Shown: piece after piece, positions 20,731-32,384 of the stretch | Numbering within the stretch: position 1 is the first letter of the stretch | Layout: every line of letters starts with the position of its first letter | DNA from: Rheum nobile | Lineage: Eukaryota; Streptophyta; Magnoliopsida; Caryophyllales; Polygonaceae | DNA: 64,000 nt | Direction: 5' to 3' | NCBI GenBank assembly: GCA_027886185.1 | Contig: WOAB01000568.1 | Location: 10,796,501 to 10,860,500 of the forward strand | Position numbers and translations under genes: made by a program | The notes under the pieces: model-generated | Database searches by the model: none | Told to the model about the DNA's origin: nothing | Seen by the model: only the letters and a program-made list of their open reading frames with translations

Positions 20731-23187
20731 CTACACTAAAGAGGGAACGAGCTTCTCGCTCGGAGTTAGCGGTAAAGGCGATTTGCCTGGTAGCTCCAGA
20801 GGAAGCTTATAGTAAGCGTCCAACTCAGTGATGACTTCCTGCGAGTTAGTAGATGAAGCAAAATCCAAGCTAGAATCAACAATGATAAATTGCTTGTCAT
20901 CTAGGTGGTCCTCATCAAAAACGTCTTGCACCATAGGCTCAAGTACATCAAGTGCACACAAAGAGTGATCATCAGAAGGATATTTCATGGCTTCATAGAT
21001 ATTGTAGTTAATAGTTTGGCCATCAAATTCCATGGTTAAAGCACCAGTACTCACATTAATCTTAGTGTTGGTAGTTTTCAGGAAAGGTCTCCCTAACAGA
21101 ATAGGGGCTGCATGCTTATCATGTTCCATATTGAGCACATAGAAGTCAGCAGGAAAAGTAAGATCACCAACCCTAACCAAAACATCCTCCACTATCCCTA
21201 TAGGACACACACTAGATCGATCAGCTAACTGAATGAAAATATTGGTCGCATGCATGGGTCCTAATCGTAAGGATTCACAAAGAGATGAAGGTAGAACATT
21301 AATGGAAGCACCCAAATCTAACATAGCTTTATTGAACTTGGTATCTCCAATAGTGATGGGAATGGTGAACATACCTGGGTCGTCACACTTCTTAGGTAAG
21401 AGCTTCTGAAACACAGCAGAAACATGTTCGCTTACCTTTATCTTCTTCTTCTTGTTCCTATCCTGATTCCTCTTTGTGGTGCACATCTGCTTCAAGAACT
21501 TGGTATAACGAGGGACAGACTTGATCAAATTTAGGAGAGGAATGTTGACCTCAACGTTTCTGAACATCTCAAACATGTCCTTGTCCTGCGCAAGTGGCTT
21601 GGTATGCTTCAAAGCAGCTAGGAATGGCAGAACAGGCTTCCAATCAGGAAAAATTGGAGTTTCAGACTCCTTCTCAGCCTCAACATCGGCTACAGGGAGG
21701 CGGCGGTCGCCGCTGACATTGTCAGAAAAACCAAGATTTTGATCACCGTCACGGCGGGCGCCGTTGTCTTCACGGCGGTCGCCGTTTTCTGGGCGGCGGT
21801 CGCCGTAAGAAGGGTGGCGGTCGCCGTTTACATTCTGCTCCAAATCCGGACTTTCTTCCTTGTTGACCTCAGAATTATCCTCTTCAAGCTTCTTCCCACT
21901 TCTCAGAGTCACAGCACTGACATTCCGAATGTTTGGGTTCGCTTCCGTCTGATATGGAAGTTTACCAGAAACCTTGGCATCAAGCTTACTCACCACTTGA
22001 GAGATCTGACCAACCTGTCTTTCCAAGTTCTGAATGTTGGCTTGTGTAGTCTCTTGGAATTGCAATTGGTTCTTAGTCAACTTAGCAACATTCTCATTGA
22101 GGTTTACGTTGCTCTGCATCAGCATCTTCATCATGTCATCCATAGACGGTGAAGGATTCGAGCTCTGCCCTTGAGGATTTGGCACAAATGGCTGCCTAGG
22201 TTGTTGAGGATTACCCTATTGTTGATTTGGGTCTGGGTCTCTCCATCTGAAATTGGGATGATCCCTCCAACCAGGATTATATGTATTAGAGTAAGGATCA
22301 TGCCTGGGTCTCTGCTGATATCCTCCTACTGCATTCACTTCCTCTTGTAGAGTAGGACACGAATCAATAGGATGCAAGTCGTCATGACAAATCTCACAGG
22401 CCTTAGCCTGCTGAGGTGTACCTTTCAGTTTCAAATGCCTCACCTCCTCTCTCAGCACATCCAAATCAGCCTGATCAATCTTTGATTGAGAAGTAGCAAC
22501 TACCAAGCTTTGGGAACCTCTCCCACTGTACTGTCTAGAGTCATCAGCCAGAGTAGCAAATATCTCTTGAGCCTCTTCATAAGTCCTCTTCAGAATATTC
22601 CCACCACATGCAGAATTTACCATCCGACGATCATCTTCACGGAGTCCTCCATGCAGATAAAGAATCAGATCATGATTAGCATAACCATGGTAGGGGCAAC
22701 TCTTCACCAGTTTCTTGAAGCGTTCATAGTAGTCATAGAGAGACTCATTAGACAGTTGCTCTACGTTACAGATCTTCTTCTTGAGCTTATTGGACTTGAT
22801 TGACGGAAAGTATTTATCAAGAAACACCTTCTTCAAATTCACCCAAGTAGTGATGCTTCCTGGGGGTAAAGAATGATACCAGTCCTTAACAGAGTCCTTC
22901 AGAGAAAAGGAAAAGACTCTCAACCTTATTTGATCTTCAGTAATTTCAGATGGCCGCATGCTGGTGCAGACCTCAAGGAATTCATCCAAGTGCTGAATAG
23001 GATCCTCAAGCGGGGTTCCACTGAATTTCAGGAGTAAATGGACTACTCCTGTCTTGAGTTCAAATTTAACCCCATCACCAAGGACAGGGAATTGCACAGC
23101 ACGAGTTGGTTGCTCCAAGTTAGGAGTTGTCAAGGACTCAAGAGTAACACGAGCTGCCATTCTTTCAGCTTCCTGAAGTAGTATATT
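20731..23187 (-). pseudogene. Gag and protease of element C (main part)
   Basis: From 23187 the frame continues gag, holding the retrotransposon gag core (PPGSITTWVNLKKVF, a FLDKYFPS stretch and ESLYDYYERFKKLVKSCPYHG), then CEICHDDLHPIDSC, a knuckle-like C/H cluster. One TAG near 22216 interrupts it. The same frame then goes on to 20731 with a Gln/Asn-rich coiled-coil stretch, an acidic region, and an aspartic protease with LDLGASINVLP near 21280-21320. An inserted Arg/Asp-rich stretch (GDRRPENGDRRED) is encoded by GC palindromes at 21700-21830. Apart from the stop, the frame is intact. Gag forms the particle and the protease would cleave it. Enzymes for copying must come from another element. 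Confidence 0.8.
21700..21830 (-). repeat. GC palindromes inside the C gag-protease frame
   Basis: Six motif copies of GGCG(A/C)CCGCCG type lie here in the coding strand and translate as repeated G-D-R-R or G-A-R-R. The reading frame is kept through all copies. Confidence 0.7.
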
Positions 23188-25593
23188 TGTGATACCCCGT
23201 ATTTTTGTAAGCTATTTCTGGAGTTCCGGGATTTTTCCCGAGTACCCGTTATGTACGTCGGATTTAATTCAGAAAGTTGGAGACATTCTGTAATGTGCTC
23301 TGTATCTGTAATATTTTTCTCAGTGAAATAAAATACAGATGACGTGCTTTGGATTTTAATACTCGTTCGCGTACGATAATTTTATCCCGGGTTAATATCG
23401 TTTTCGTCTAAGAGCTGAGGAGGCGGCAAAGCCACAGGGACGGCGACCGCCGCATTTATGGCGGCGCCCGCCATCGCCAGGCTCGAGGAGCAGGCTGGGT
23501 CTTCTCCTAGCTAGGAACGCCAGGCCTATGGCGGCGCCCGCCGTATTTATGACGGCGCCCGCCGTCGTTGTTGTCCGGAGGTCCTTGCCCGAAGGTCGCC
23601 GGCGTGGCTCTGGCAGCGCCGGAGTAGCTCTTCGTAGGGCCATCATTGTGTTCCCGGTGCTTTGGCTATAAAAGGAGGTGTTTGGGAGGGGTTTTTGAGC
23701 TCAATCCATAGCCCAAGCTCTCCCAAATTATTGTTTCACCGGAGTTGTGCCTCGCCGGATTTCTAAAGCTTTCGCCGGAGGTCGTTTAGTGGTGTTTCCA
23801 GAGTGCCTTTGTGAAGCTTTTGGTAGCATTGGAGGTTAGAAACCAAAGCAAGTCGAAGGAGGCCGAGTCGCTCGTGTTTTGGGTGAGTTTTCTCGCCGCT
23901 TCTGTCGTCTGAGTTCTTCACGGCGACCGCCGTGTTCTTCACGGTGCCCGTCGTGATGAACTGCGATGACCGCCGCCAAGAACGGCGACCGCCGCCAGTG
24001 TCCAGAATGCCTTTTTGGGCTTTTGGCTTTGGTGGTTGTCATTGTGGCGTCGTTTCCTTTCGATTTCTTTCGTCGTCTTTAGATTCGTACTGTTGGTATG
24101 TCGGATCTAACTTAGGGTTCCTTTTATGGGTCGACTCGAAGGTCGTTGTGCTATCGGAGCTATACCCGTGTCGAGCCCGGAATCCCGTCGTTGTCGTTAG
24201 GCTTGTTTCTATTCTGCGGATTAAGGCAAGTGGCGGTTCGCTCTTGCTCATCGTTCCATATTTACATTAATTATCAGTTGTTTATCTGAGTAATTAATTT
24301 GGAATGATTACTGTGTTTATCTGGAATTGGTTTTATAAACTGTTTTGGAAACTGTAATAATGATATTAATAGGTTGTATATCTGTTAGAACAACGCTATT
24401 ATTTATGTTCGCCTTGAGGGCATTTATGTGGATTTATCCTGAACTATTGTTGTGCTCGAACTGTTAGTTAGCACGAGTATTTGTAGGAACGCCTGGACTC
24501 CGAGAGGTCCATTCGTTTCTTTATAACTTGGGAAAAAGGGCGATCAAGACCCTACGATAGTAGAAGCTTGGACTCTGTGAGGTTCATTCCTTCGATATAA
24601 GTCCAGAGGCTTGGATTCTGTGAGGTCCACTCCTTAGTTGTATGTCCTGCATGACAGGGCATTTGTTTAAAAGCTTATAACGTAATGTGGGTTTTGGAAT
24701 TTAATAAGATAAAGTGCCCGAGTGCACATAATTAATATACCTTTGGCGAGTAGTGCAGCTAAGTAAATAGTGCAGCTAGGAAAGCTCGTCTCGACTTTTG
24801 ATCAGAGTACGTTCTCTTTCCAATCTGGATTCGCTGTAAGCGGTGAGGTTCGTCGTGAACCAAAACATCTAAGTCAGCTTTTAAATCACCGTTGTCTGAT
24901 TCTTTAAACGTTCCAGATTTGTCATATTTCCTTAAAGACTCAATCTTTTGGAGTCTATTTTCGGGTCGATTTCTGTGAAGATTCAGTCTTCCAGAATCTT
25001 CTCTTGTGCATACCTCTTGTTTATTCCAGTAGGAGTATGATGGTTGACTATCGTCATCGGTTATTATTCGAGAAGCGATGAGTCTAACCTAATACGACTG
25101 CTTCGAACCACTCTGCTTTGTACCCTTGCATAGTCTATTCAGTAGACTAACCAACCACAATTGTTCTCTGCATGGTTGGCTGGTGTCATCCGTTCGATTC
25201 GGCACATCAGATAGAGCGAAGATAGAGGAGACTAGATTGACTATAAAGGCGACGGTTGTTTTTGGATGTTTTTAATAATTTCTTTTAATCAGGTTGAGAT
25301 CCTTGGGAGATGACCATTGTGGTCAAGATCCTTGTTTGTAATATATTTAAAAGACTTCTGTTGTACCTTGTTTAAAGACTTCCGTTGTACTTTGTTAAAC
25401 TCTGTGTTTGTCCTATTCGGGATTGAGATGTAATCCCGGGACTCATGTTTTATATGAATAAAGTTATCATTTTGTATCATTGTATTTCATCGTTTGTATT
25501 CAAACGGTAAAGCCTTGGGTGATCTCGGTAAGGAACACTGAGGTCACTGGCGGTAATACCTTTCCAAATGGGTTCAGATTTTGGGGTGTTACA
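23188..25593 (+). repeat. 5' LTR of element E
   Basis: 2406 bp. TATAAAAG lies at 23667-23674. GC palindromes occur 100-230 bp upstream of it (23438-23565) and again about 250-330 bp downstream (23919-24000). Several short direct repeats with GGAGGTC..., GAGGTCCA or AGTGCAGCTA follow in the second half. AATAAA near 25458 may mark the polyadenylation region. Confidence 0.85.
23438..23565. repeat. GC-palindrome cluster upstream of the E promoter
   Basis: Four copies: CGGCGACCGCCG, then three CGGCGCCCGCCx. Each is followed by ATTTATG- or CGTCG-like spacers. The same cluster occurs in the 3' LTR at 30057-30184. Confidence 0.75.
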
Positions 25594-25804
25594 GTTGTGG
25601 TATTAGAGCCAAAGGTTTTAAAACGGGTTTGGGATTTTATAAATCATTTATCCATTTTTGAAAATGCTTTAAAAGGGCTCTGAATTTTTAAAGTAAAAAG
25701 AATTTCAAAACACCGTTCATAGTCGTGTCTTCTATATAGTCTGATGTAGTAAGTTTGCTTCTATGTCTAGAAAGACTAATTTATTTCTCGTTGCCCCGCT
25801 AGAT

Positions 25805-25912
25805 ATGGGTGCATTCTGTTCTCTTCAGAGGAACCCGGGAGAAGCCGAGGTGGTTTCGCCATCTCCAGTTAGGCTTGATTCCCAGTTCGCTCGTTGTGAT
25901 TTGAGGTTGTAG
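25805..25912 (+). pseudogene. ORF0 remnant in the leader of E
   Basis: A 35-codon frame beginning MGAFCSLQRN, with EAEV and SPSPVRL, parallels the start of the leader frame of element D (MGAIISQLRN, EAEV, SPSPVRL). It ends early at TAG, and the acidic repeat found in D is absent. Its presence in two Tekay subfamilies suggests a real leader gene in the ancestor. Confidence 0.55.
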
Positions 25913-26036
25913 AACCTAGTATCTCAGTTTCAGTTCATCAATAAAAATTTACGAGTTTGATCTATTCTAAGTTGATTTTATTACAATAAGTATATCATAA
26001 TGATACTAATGTGATAAAATCCTTGGAATTTGATCA

Positions 26037-27350
26037 GTAAGGAATGTTATCCGTGCTGGTGCTGGGCCGAGCAATGACCCCAGACCAAACCCGAGGATTG
26101 ATGCAGACCCATCAGGAGAGCGTGAGTCTGTCTTCAACAATAATCCAGGAGGCAATGGCCAAGCTCAGGCCGACGCTCCAGTAGTGCTCGATGCAGCAAC
26201 AGTCGCAACAATTCGGGGGATTGTTATGCAAGCATTCACCGAGATAATGCGACCAATCGCACCTCAGGCACAAGGAGTGCCAGTACCTCCAGAAGTTCCG
26301 AGGTTTGAGGAATAAGAGAACCAGGTACTACAGGGAGGTGTGATCAGGAATAGAGGGGAGTATGGCCGAGCTCTGAAGGCCATTAACTCTATGAGACCCG
26401 ACAACTACGATGGAAAGGGAGAGTCAGTCAGAGTGGCTCATTGGTTTTCCCACATGGAGCGATTGTTCCGTAATGTGGAGTGCACTGAAGTGGAGAAAGT
26501 GCACATAACTTCTCTACAGTTGAAGGAAGAAGCCAGTGAATGGTGGGAGAGTACCGGCTTAGCTGATAGCCCGGTGTTGACCTGGTCAATGTTTAAGACC
26601 AAGATGACGGACCGTTTCTTCTCTCGTGCTATGAGGGAGGAGAAACACAAGGAGTTCTTGTATCCTAAGACAGATGGATTGAAGGTGACCGAGCTTGCCA
26701 CTAAATTCAATCATTTGCTACAGTATGCTGAACTAGAGATATCCAGTGAGGCTCAGAAGATCTGGTACTTCCATGAATGGATGAAGCCAGATATTAAACC
26801 ATGGATGGTGCACCACACATGCTCTACTCTCGAGCAGTACGTGGATGCGGCCTACAAGTTGGAGGTAACTCTGGAGGAGTCAACCAGGAAGCGTGATAGC
26901 CAGAGGCAAGTGCAGAACCAGCCTCAGGCAAGTGGGTTTAAACGTCCCGCACCACCTTCTGATTTTGCCAAGTCCAGCAAGGCAAAGACAGAAACGACTC
27001 GAGATGGGTCAACTCAGCAATCGGGTCAGAGCAATAGTCTGATCCAATGCCATAATTGTGGTGCATCTGGGCACAAGAGTTTTGCATGTCGGAATGAGAA
27101 GAAGACGTGTTTTGGTTGTGGAAAGGAAGGACATATGTAGAGGTTCTGTCGACAGGGAATGCAAAAAGGAGCGGAGTCACAACAGGGGTATGTTAATCCA
27201 AACAACAGACCTAGGTTTAAACCAGCAGAGACTTCCAATCCTTCGATGCAGACAACTGCGCAGGATAAGGGGGAAACCCCAGTGGCTTCTGGAAGTCATG
27301 GTCAACGTCTTTACGTGATGCGTGAGACGGATGGACCCTATGCTCCTAAT
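26037..27350 (+). pseudogene. gag of element E
   Basis: The frame aligns with the gag of D: IRGIVMQAF, then the gag core with MTDRFFSRAMREEKHKEF, a LAAKFNHL-like helix and two zinc knuckles (CHNCGASGHKSFAC and CFGCGKEGHM) near 27050-27140. TAA at 26312 and TAG at 27138 break it, and the start codon is lost. It would otherwise encode about 430 residues. Confidence 0.75.
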
Positions 27351-27389
27351 GCTTAGAGTACTTTGTATCTGCATTACACTTTTGTTAAT

Positions 27390-28800
27390 GTGTTGTTGAT
27401 GTGGGTGCTACCCAGACTTTTATTTTGGATGGTTGTAAGTTAAGTTCTGTATGCGGCTAAGTTTGTGAACCTTTGGTTATAAATATTATTAATATGAAAT
27501 ATTTGGTTAGAACCAATCGTCTGTCGGAATTGTCGATTACCATCAAGGGTAATAAATTCAAAGCGATTTGACCTAAATAACCATGGTCCCATACGATAAT
27601 TATTCTCGGTATGGATTGACGGAAGCGTCATAAGGCAGTGATAGACTTCAGTTTTTGATATTCCTGTGATTAGAGGATTTCCGGGTGTCTTTCCAGAAGA
27701 TATTCCTGGATACCCCAAATCGTGTCGTGGAGTTTGCCGTTGATCTCGAGCCGAGTACCACGCCGATCTCTGAGGCACCGTGCCGGATGGCTCCTGTTGA
27801 GATGCAAGAGTTGAAGAAGCAACTCAAGGATCTTCTTGACAAAAGTTATATAAAGCTGAGTGCATCACCCTAAGTAGGAGTGCCCTAGTTTTATTTGTCA
27901 AAAAGAAAGATGGACCATTTCGACTTTGTTTTGACTTTCGAGAGTTGAATAAAGTCACGATCAAGAGCAAGTATTTGTTGCCCAGGAGTGATGATATGTT
28001 GGATCAACTACAAGGAGCAAAAGTTTTCTCCAAGATCGATCGGAGATCTGGTTTTTATCAGCTCAGGATTCGTGAGGATGATATTCTGAGGATTGCGTTC
28101 GGGCGAGAGATGGTCACTACGAGATTGTAGTCATGCCATCTGGGCTTCGAATGCTCCAGCAGTTTTCATGAACCTAGTGCATCGATGTTTTAGACCAGTA
28201 CTTGAATGAGTTCATAGTGGTCTTCATCAATGGCATTTTGATATTTTCCCGAGCAAGGAAGCTCACAGGGAACATCTGCGGATTGCTTTATCGGTCCTTA
28301 GACCAAGTCGATTGTACGCAAAGTGGGCTAAGTGCGATTGTTGGATCTAGAAGTGGCTTTCTTAGGCCATGTGATCAATAAGAATGAGGTTATGGTTATT
28401 CCCCAGAAGAGTGAATCAGTAGTTGTTTGGAAGCGGCCTCAGGGTGTGAGCGAGGTGCGCAATTTCCTAGAGCTTGCTAAGCATTATAGACGGTTCATGG
28501 AAGGATTTTTCTAAGATCACTCCACCTATGACCAGTCTGTTCCACAAGGTCAACAAGAAGTTGTCTGGGATGACAAGTGCAAGACCAGTTTTCAAGAAGT
28601 TGAAACAGTGTCTGACTTATGCACCAGTTTTGGCGTTGTCAAAAGGAATGATGGTTATATGGTCTATAGTAATGCTTCGAGAAATGGGTTGGGATGTGTC
28701 TTTGCTGCAGAGGGGCAAGGTTATTGCATACGCATCTAGACAATTGAAAACCTATGAAGCAAACTAACCAATACATGACCTAGAACTAGCAGCAATAGTG
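27390..28800 (+). pseudogene. Protease, RT and RNase H remnant of E
   Basis: A protease trace (DVGAT) lies near 27397. RT is recognisable from [21 protein letters not shown] onward at 27893-28330. The catalytic FIDD box reads FINGILIF near 28221, so both Asp residues are gone. RNase H begins near 28640 but stops abruptly at about 28805. Numerous frameshifts and stops are present. Confidence 0.75.
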
Positions 28801-29770
28801 TTTGCATTGGAAACTGAGGTTACTTGGGTGACCCAAAGGTCAGCAGAAGTTTTCCACCAGGAGATTGTCCGTTTACATGGCATTCCTAAAGACCATTGTA
28901 TCGGATCGAGATGGCCGATTCATGTCAAGGTTCTGGCAAGATCTTTATAAGGCCATGGGAAATGAATTAAGATTCAGTATAGCATTTCATCCTCAGACAG
29001 ATGGACAGTCTGAAAGGACCATCCAGACCCTGGAGGATATGCTAAGAGCATGTGCACTCGATCGTCCGACTAGCTGGGAAGACAACCTGAGTCTGATTGA
29101 GTTCACGTACAATAATAGCTGGCATGCTAAGATCAAGATGGCTCAGATCGATGCTTTATATGGTCACAGAAGCAGATCTCCGATTTGTTGGAATGATAAC
29201 GCCGATAAGATTCTGCTTGGGCCAGAGTTAGTCGAGAGGACAGCTTCGGACATTGATTTGATTAGACAGAGGATGTTGACCGCTCAGAGTCGACATAAGT
29301 CGTATGCAGACAAGAAGCGTAGGAATGTCGAATTCGAGGTCGGTGACAAGGTGTTTGTCAAGGTGTCGCCCTCGAAGGGAGTTTTCAGGTTTGGTAAGCG
29401 TGGGAAGCTTAACCCTCGCTACGTGGGACCATTTGAGATTCTGGATAGGGTGGGATCTCTAGCGTACCACTTGGCGTTGCCGCCATCGGCTCATCCAGTG
29501 CATAATGTGTTCCACGTCTCTTTGCTCAGGAAGTATGTGCTAGATGAGTCTCATGTGCTGAGTTATGAGGACATCGAGATTCAAGCTAATGGTACTTATG
29601 AGGAGAGGCCCGTGCGCATTTTGGAGCGTCGTGAGAAGCAGCTGTGTAGCAAGATCGTACCGTTAGTACGGATTCAGTGGTCCAAGTCTGGATCGGAGGA
29701 AGTTACTTGGGAAACGTGGGAAACCGAGTCAGTTATGCTCAGGCATTTTCCCGAGTTATTCTCGACCTAA
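28801..29770 (+). pseudogene. Integrase C-terminal half and chromodomain of E
   Basis: The sequence joins RNase H to the middle of integrase (TIVSDRDGRF with the second catalytic Asp, and a QTDGQSERT box with the catalytic Glu). The zinc-binding part and first Asp are therefore deleted. The frame then stays open for 301 codons through the GPF(D/E)IL core and a chromodomain ending [19 protein letters not shown]. The long open tail contrasts with the broken RT. Confidence 0.75.
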
Positions 29771-29806
29771 GTTTCAGGGTCGAAACTTCTTTTAAGGGGG
29801 AGGAGA

Positions 29807-32213
29807 TGTGATACCCCGTATTTTTGTAAGCTATTTCTGGAGTTTCGGGATTTTTCCCGAGTACCCGTTATGTACGTCGGATTTAATTCAGAAAGTTGGA
29901 GACATTCTGTAATGTGCTCTGTATCTGTAATATTTTTCTCAGTGAAATAAAATACAGACGACGTGCTTTGGATTTTAATACTCGTTCGCGTACGATAATT
30001 TTATCCCGGGTTAATATCATTTTCGTCTAAGAGCTGAGGAGGCGGCAAAGCCACAGGGGCGGCGACCGCCGCATTTATGGCGGCGCCCGCCGTCTCCAGG
30101 CTCGAGGAGCAGGCTGGGTCTTCTCCTAGTTGGGGACGCCAGGCCTATGGCGGCGCCCGCCGCATTTATGACGGCGCCCGCCGTCGTTGTTGTCTGGAGG
30201 TCCTTGCCCGAAGGTCGCCGGCGTGGCTCTGGCAGCGCCGGAGTAGCTCTTCGTAGGGCCATCATTGTGTTTCCGGTGCTTTGGCTATAAAAGGAGGTGT
30301 TTGGGAGGGGTTTTTGAGCTCAATCCACAGCCCAAGCTCTCCCAAATTCTTGCCTCACCGGAGTTGTGCCTCGCCGGATTTCTGAAGCTTTCGCCGGAGG
30401 TCGTTTAGTGGTGTTTCCAGAGTGCCTTTGTGATGCTTTTGGTAGCCTTGGAGGTTAGAAACCAAAGCAAGTCGAAGGAGGCCGAGTCGCTCGTGTTTTG
30501 GGTGAGTTTTCTCGCCGCTTCTGTCGTTTGAGTTCTTCACGGCGACCGCCGTGTTCTTCACGGCGCCCGCCGTGATGAACTGCGGCGACCGCCGCCAAGA
30601 ACGGCGATCGCCGCCAGTGTCCAGAATGCCTTTTTGGGCTTTTGGCTTTGGTGGTCGTCGTTGTGGCGTCGTTTCCTTTCGATTTCTTTCATCATCTTTA
30701 GATTCGTACTGTTGTTATGTCGGATCTAACTTAGGGTTCCTTTTATGGGTCGACTCGAAGGTCGTTGTGCTGTCGGAGCTATACCCGTGTCGAGTCCGGA
30801 ATCCCGTCGTTGTCGTTAGGCTTGTTTCTATTCTGCGGATTAAGGCAAGTGGCGGTTCGCTCTTGCTCATCGTTCCATATTTACATTAATTATCAGTTGT
30901 TTATTTGAGTAATTAATTTGGAATGATTACTGTGTTTATCTGGAATTGGTTTTATAAACTGTTTTGGAAACTGTAATAATGATATTAATAGGTTGTATAT
31001 CTGTTAGAACAACGCTATTATTTATGTTCGCCTTGAGGGCATTTATGTGGATTTATCCTGAACTATTGTTGTGCTCGAACTGTTAGTTAGCACGAGTATT
31101 TATAGGAACGCCTGGACTCCGAGAGGTCCATTCGTTTCTTTATAACTTGGGAAAAAGGGCGATCAAGACCCTACGATAGTAGAAGCTTGGACTCTGTGAG
31201 GTTCATTCCTTCGATATAAGTCCAGAGGCTTGGATTCTGTGAGGTCCACTCCTTAGTTGTATGTCCTGCGTGACAGGGCATATGTTTAAAAGCTTATAAC
31301 GTAATGTGGGTTTTGGAATTTAATAAGATAAAGTGCCCGAGTGCACATAATTAATATACCTTTGGCGAGTAGTGCAGCTAAGTAAATAGTGCAGCTAGGA
31401 AAGCTCGTCTTGACTTTTGATCAGAGTACGTTCTCTTTCCAATCTGGATTCGCTGTAAGCGGTGAGGTTGGTCGTGAACCGAAACATCTAAGTCAGCTTT
31501 TAAATCACTGTTGTCTGATTCTTTAAACGTTCCAGATTTGTCATATTTCCTTAAAGACTCAATCTCTTGGAGTCTCTTTTCGGGTCGATTTCTGTGAAGA
31601 TTCAGTCTTCCAGAATCTTCTCTTGTGCATACCTCTTGTTTATTCCAGTAGGAGTATGATGGTTGACTATCGTCATCGGTTATTATTCGAGAAGCGATGA
31701 GTCTAACCTAATACGACTGCTTCGAACCACTCTGCTTTGTACCCTTGCATAGTCTATTCAGTAGACTAACCAACCGCAATTGTTCTCTGTATGGTTGGCT
31801 GGTGTCATCCGTTCGATTCGGCACATCAGATAGAGCGAAGATATGAGGAGACTAGATTGACTATGAAGACGACGGTTGTTTTTGGATGTTTTTAATAATT
31901 TCTTTTAATCAGGTTGAGATCCTTGGGAGATGACCATTGTGGTCAAGATCCTTATTTGTAATATATTTAAAAGACTTTCGTTGTACCTTGTTTAAAGACT
32001 TCCACTGTACTTTGTTAAACTCTGTGTTTGTCCTATTCGAGATTGGAATGTAATCCCGGGACTCATGTTTTATATGAATAAAGTTATCATTTTGTATCAT
32101 TGTATTTCATGGTTTGTATTCAAACGGTAAAGCCTTGGGTGATCTCGGTAAGGAACACTGAGGTCACTGGAGGTAATACCTTTCCAAATGGGTTCAGATT
32201 TGGGGATGTTACA
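29807..32213 (+). repeat. 3' LTR of element E
   Basis: 2407 bp, collinear with the 5' LTR and differing at only a few per cent of positions by eye. TATAAAAG lies at 30286-30293 and GC-palindrome clusters at 30057-30184 and 30538-30618. The purine tract AAGGGGGAGGAGA precedes it. Confidence 0.85.
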
Positions 32214-32305
32214 ATATTCACAGCCCCGCGAGCTTGAAGAAAAGTTATCTCGATTTCTGGATCAAAAACTAGAGGTAGATTATTAATAACACGGGTGTGA
32301 ACCAT
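32214..32305 (-). pseudogene. gag N-terminus of element C, cut off by E
   Basis: ATG at 32305 begins MVHTRVINN, the same start type as in element B (MVHTRATNS). Twenty-nine codons precede the ATATT duplication. The frame is in phase with 23187 on the far side of E, so E inserted into an open gag. Confidence 0.75.
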
Positions 32306-32360
32306 AAGATAGGTTCACACCAAGATTGGCACACAAATCACACACACAAAATAGATTATT

Positions 32361-32383
32361 GCCTCCCCAGCAACGGCGCCAAT
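32361..32383 (-). promoter_or_regulatory. Primer-binding site of element C
   Basis: On the minus strand, TTGGCGCCGTTGCTGGGGA directly follows the LTR end. It is complementary, with one change, to the 3' end of plant tRNA-Asp, the primer used by Tat/Athila-type elements. Confidence 0.8.
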
Positions 32384-32384
32384 T

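Larger units (their letters stand above)
23188..32213 (+). mobile_element. Element E: Tekay-like chromovirus with degraded pol
   Basis: LTRs of about 2.4 kb at 23188-25593 and 29807-32213 start TGTGATACCCCG and end TGTTACA. Flanks are ATATT at 23183-23187 and 32214-32218. A primer site for tRNA-iMet (TGGTATTAGAGCC) lies at 25598-25610 and a purine tract at 29792-29806. Gag, an RT remnant, part of the integrase and a chromodomain lie between. The LTR pair is nearly identical, although pol has many stops, a lost RT active site and an internal deletion. Confidence 0.85.
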
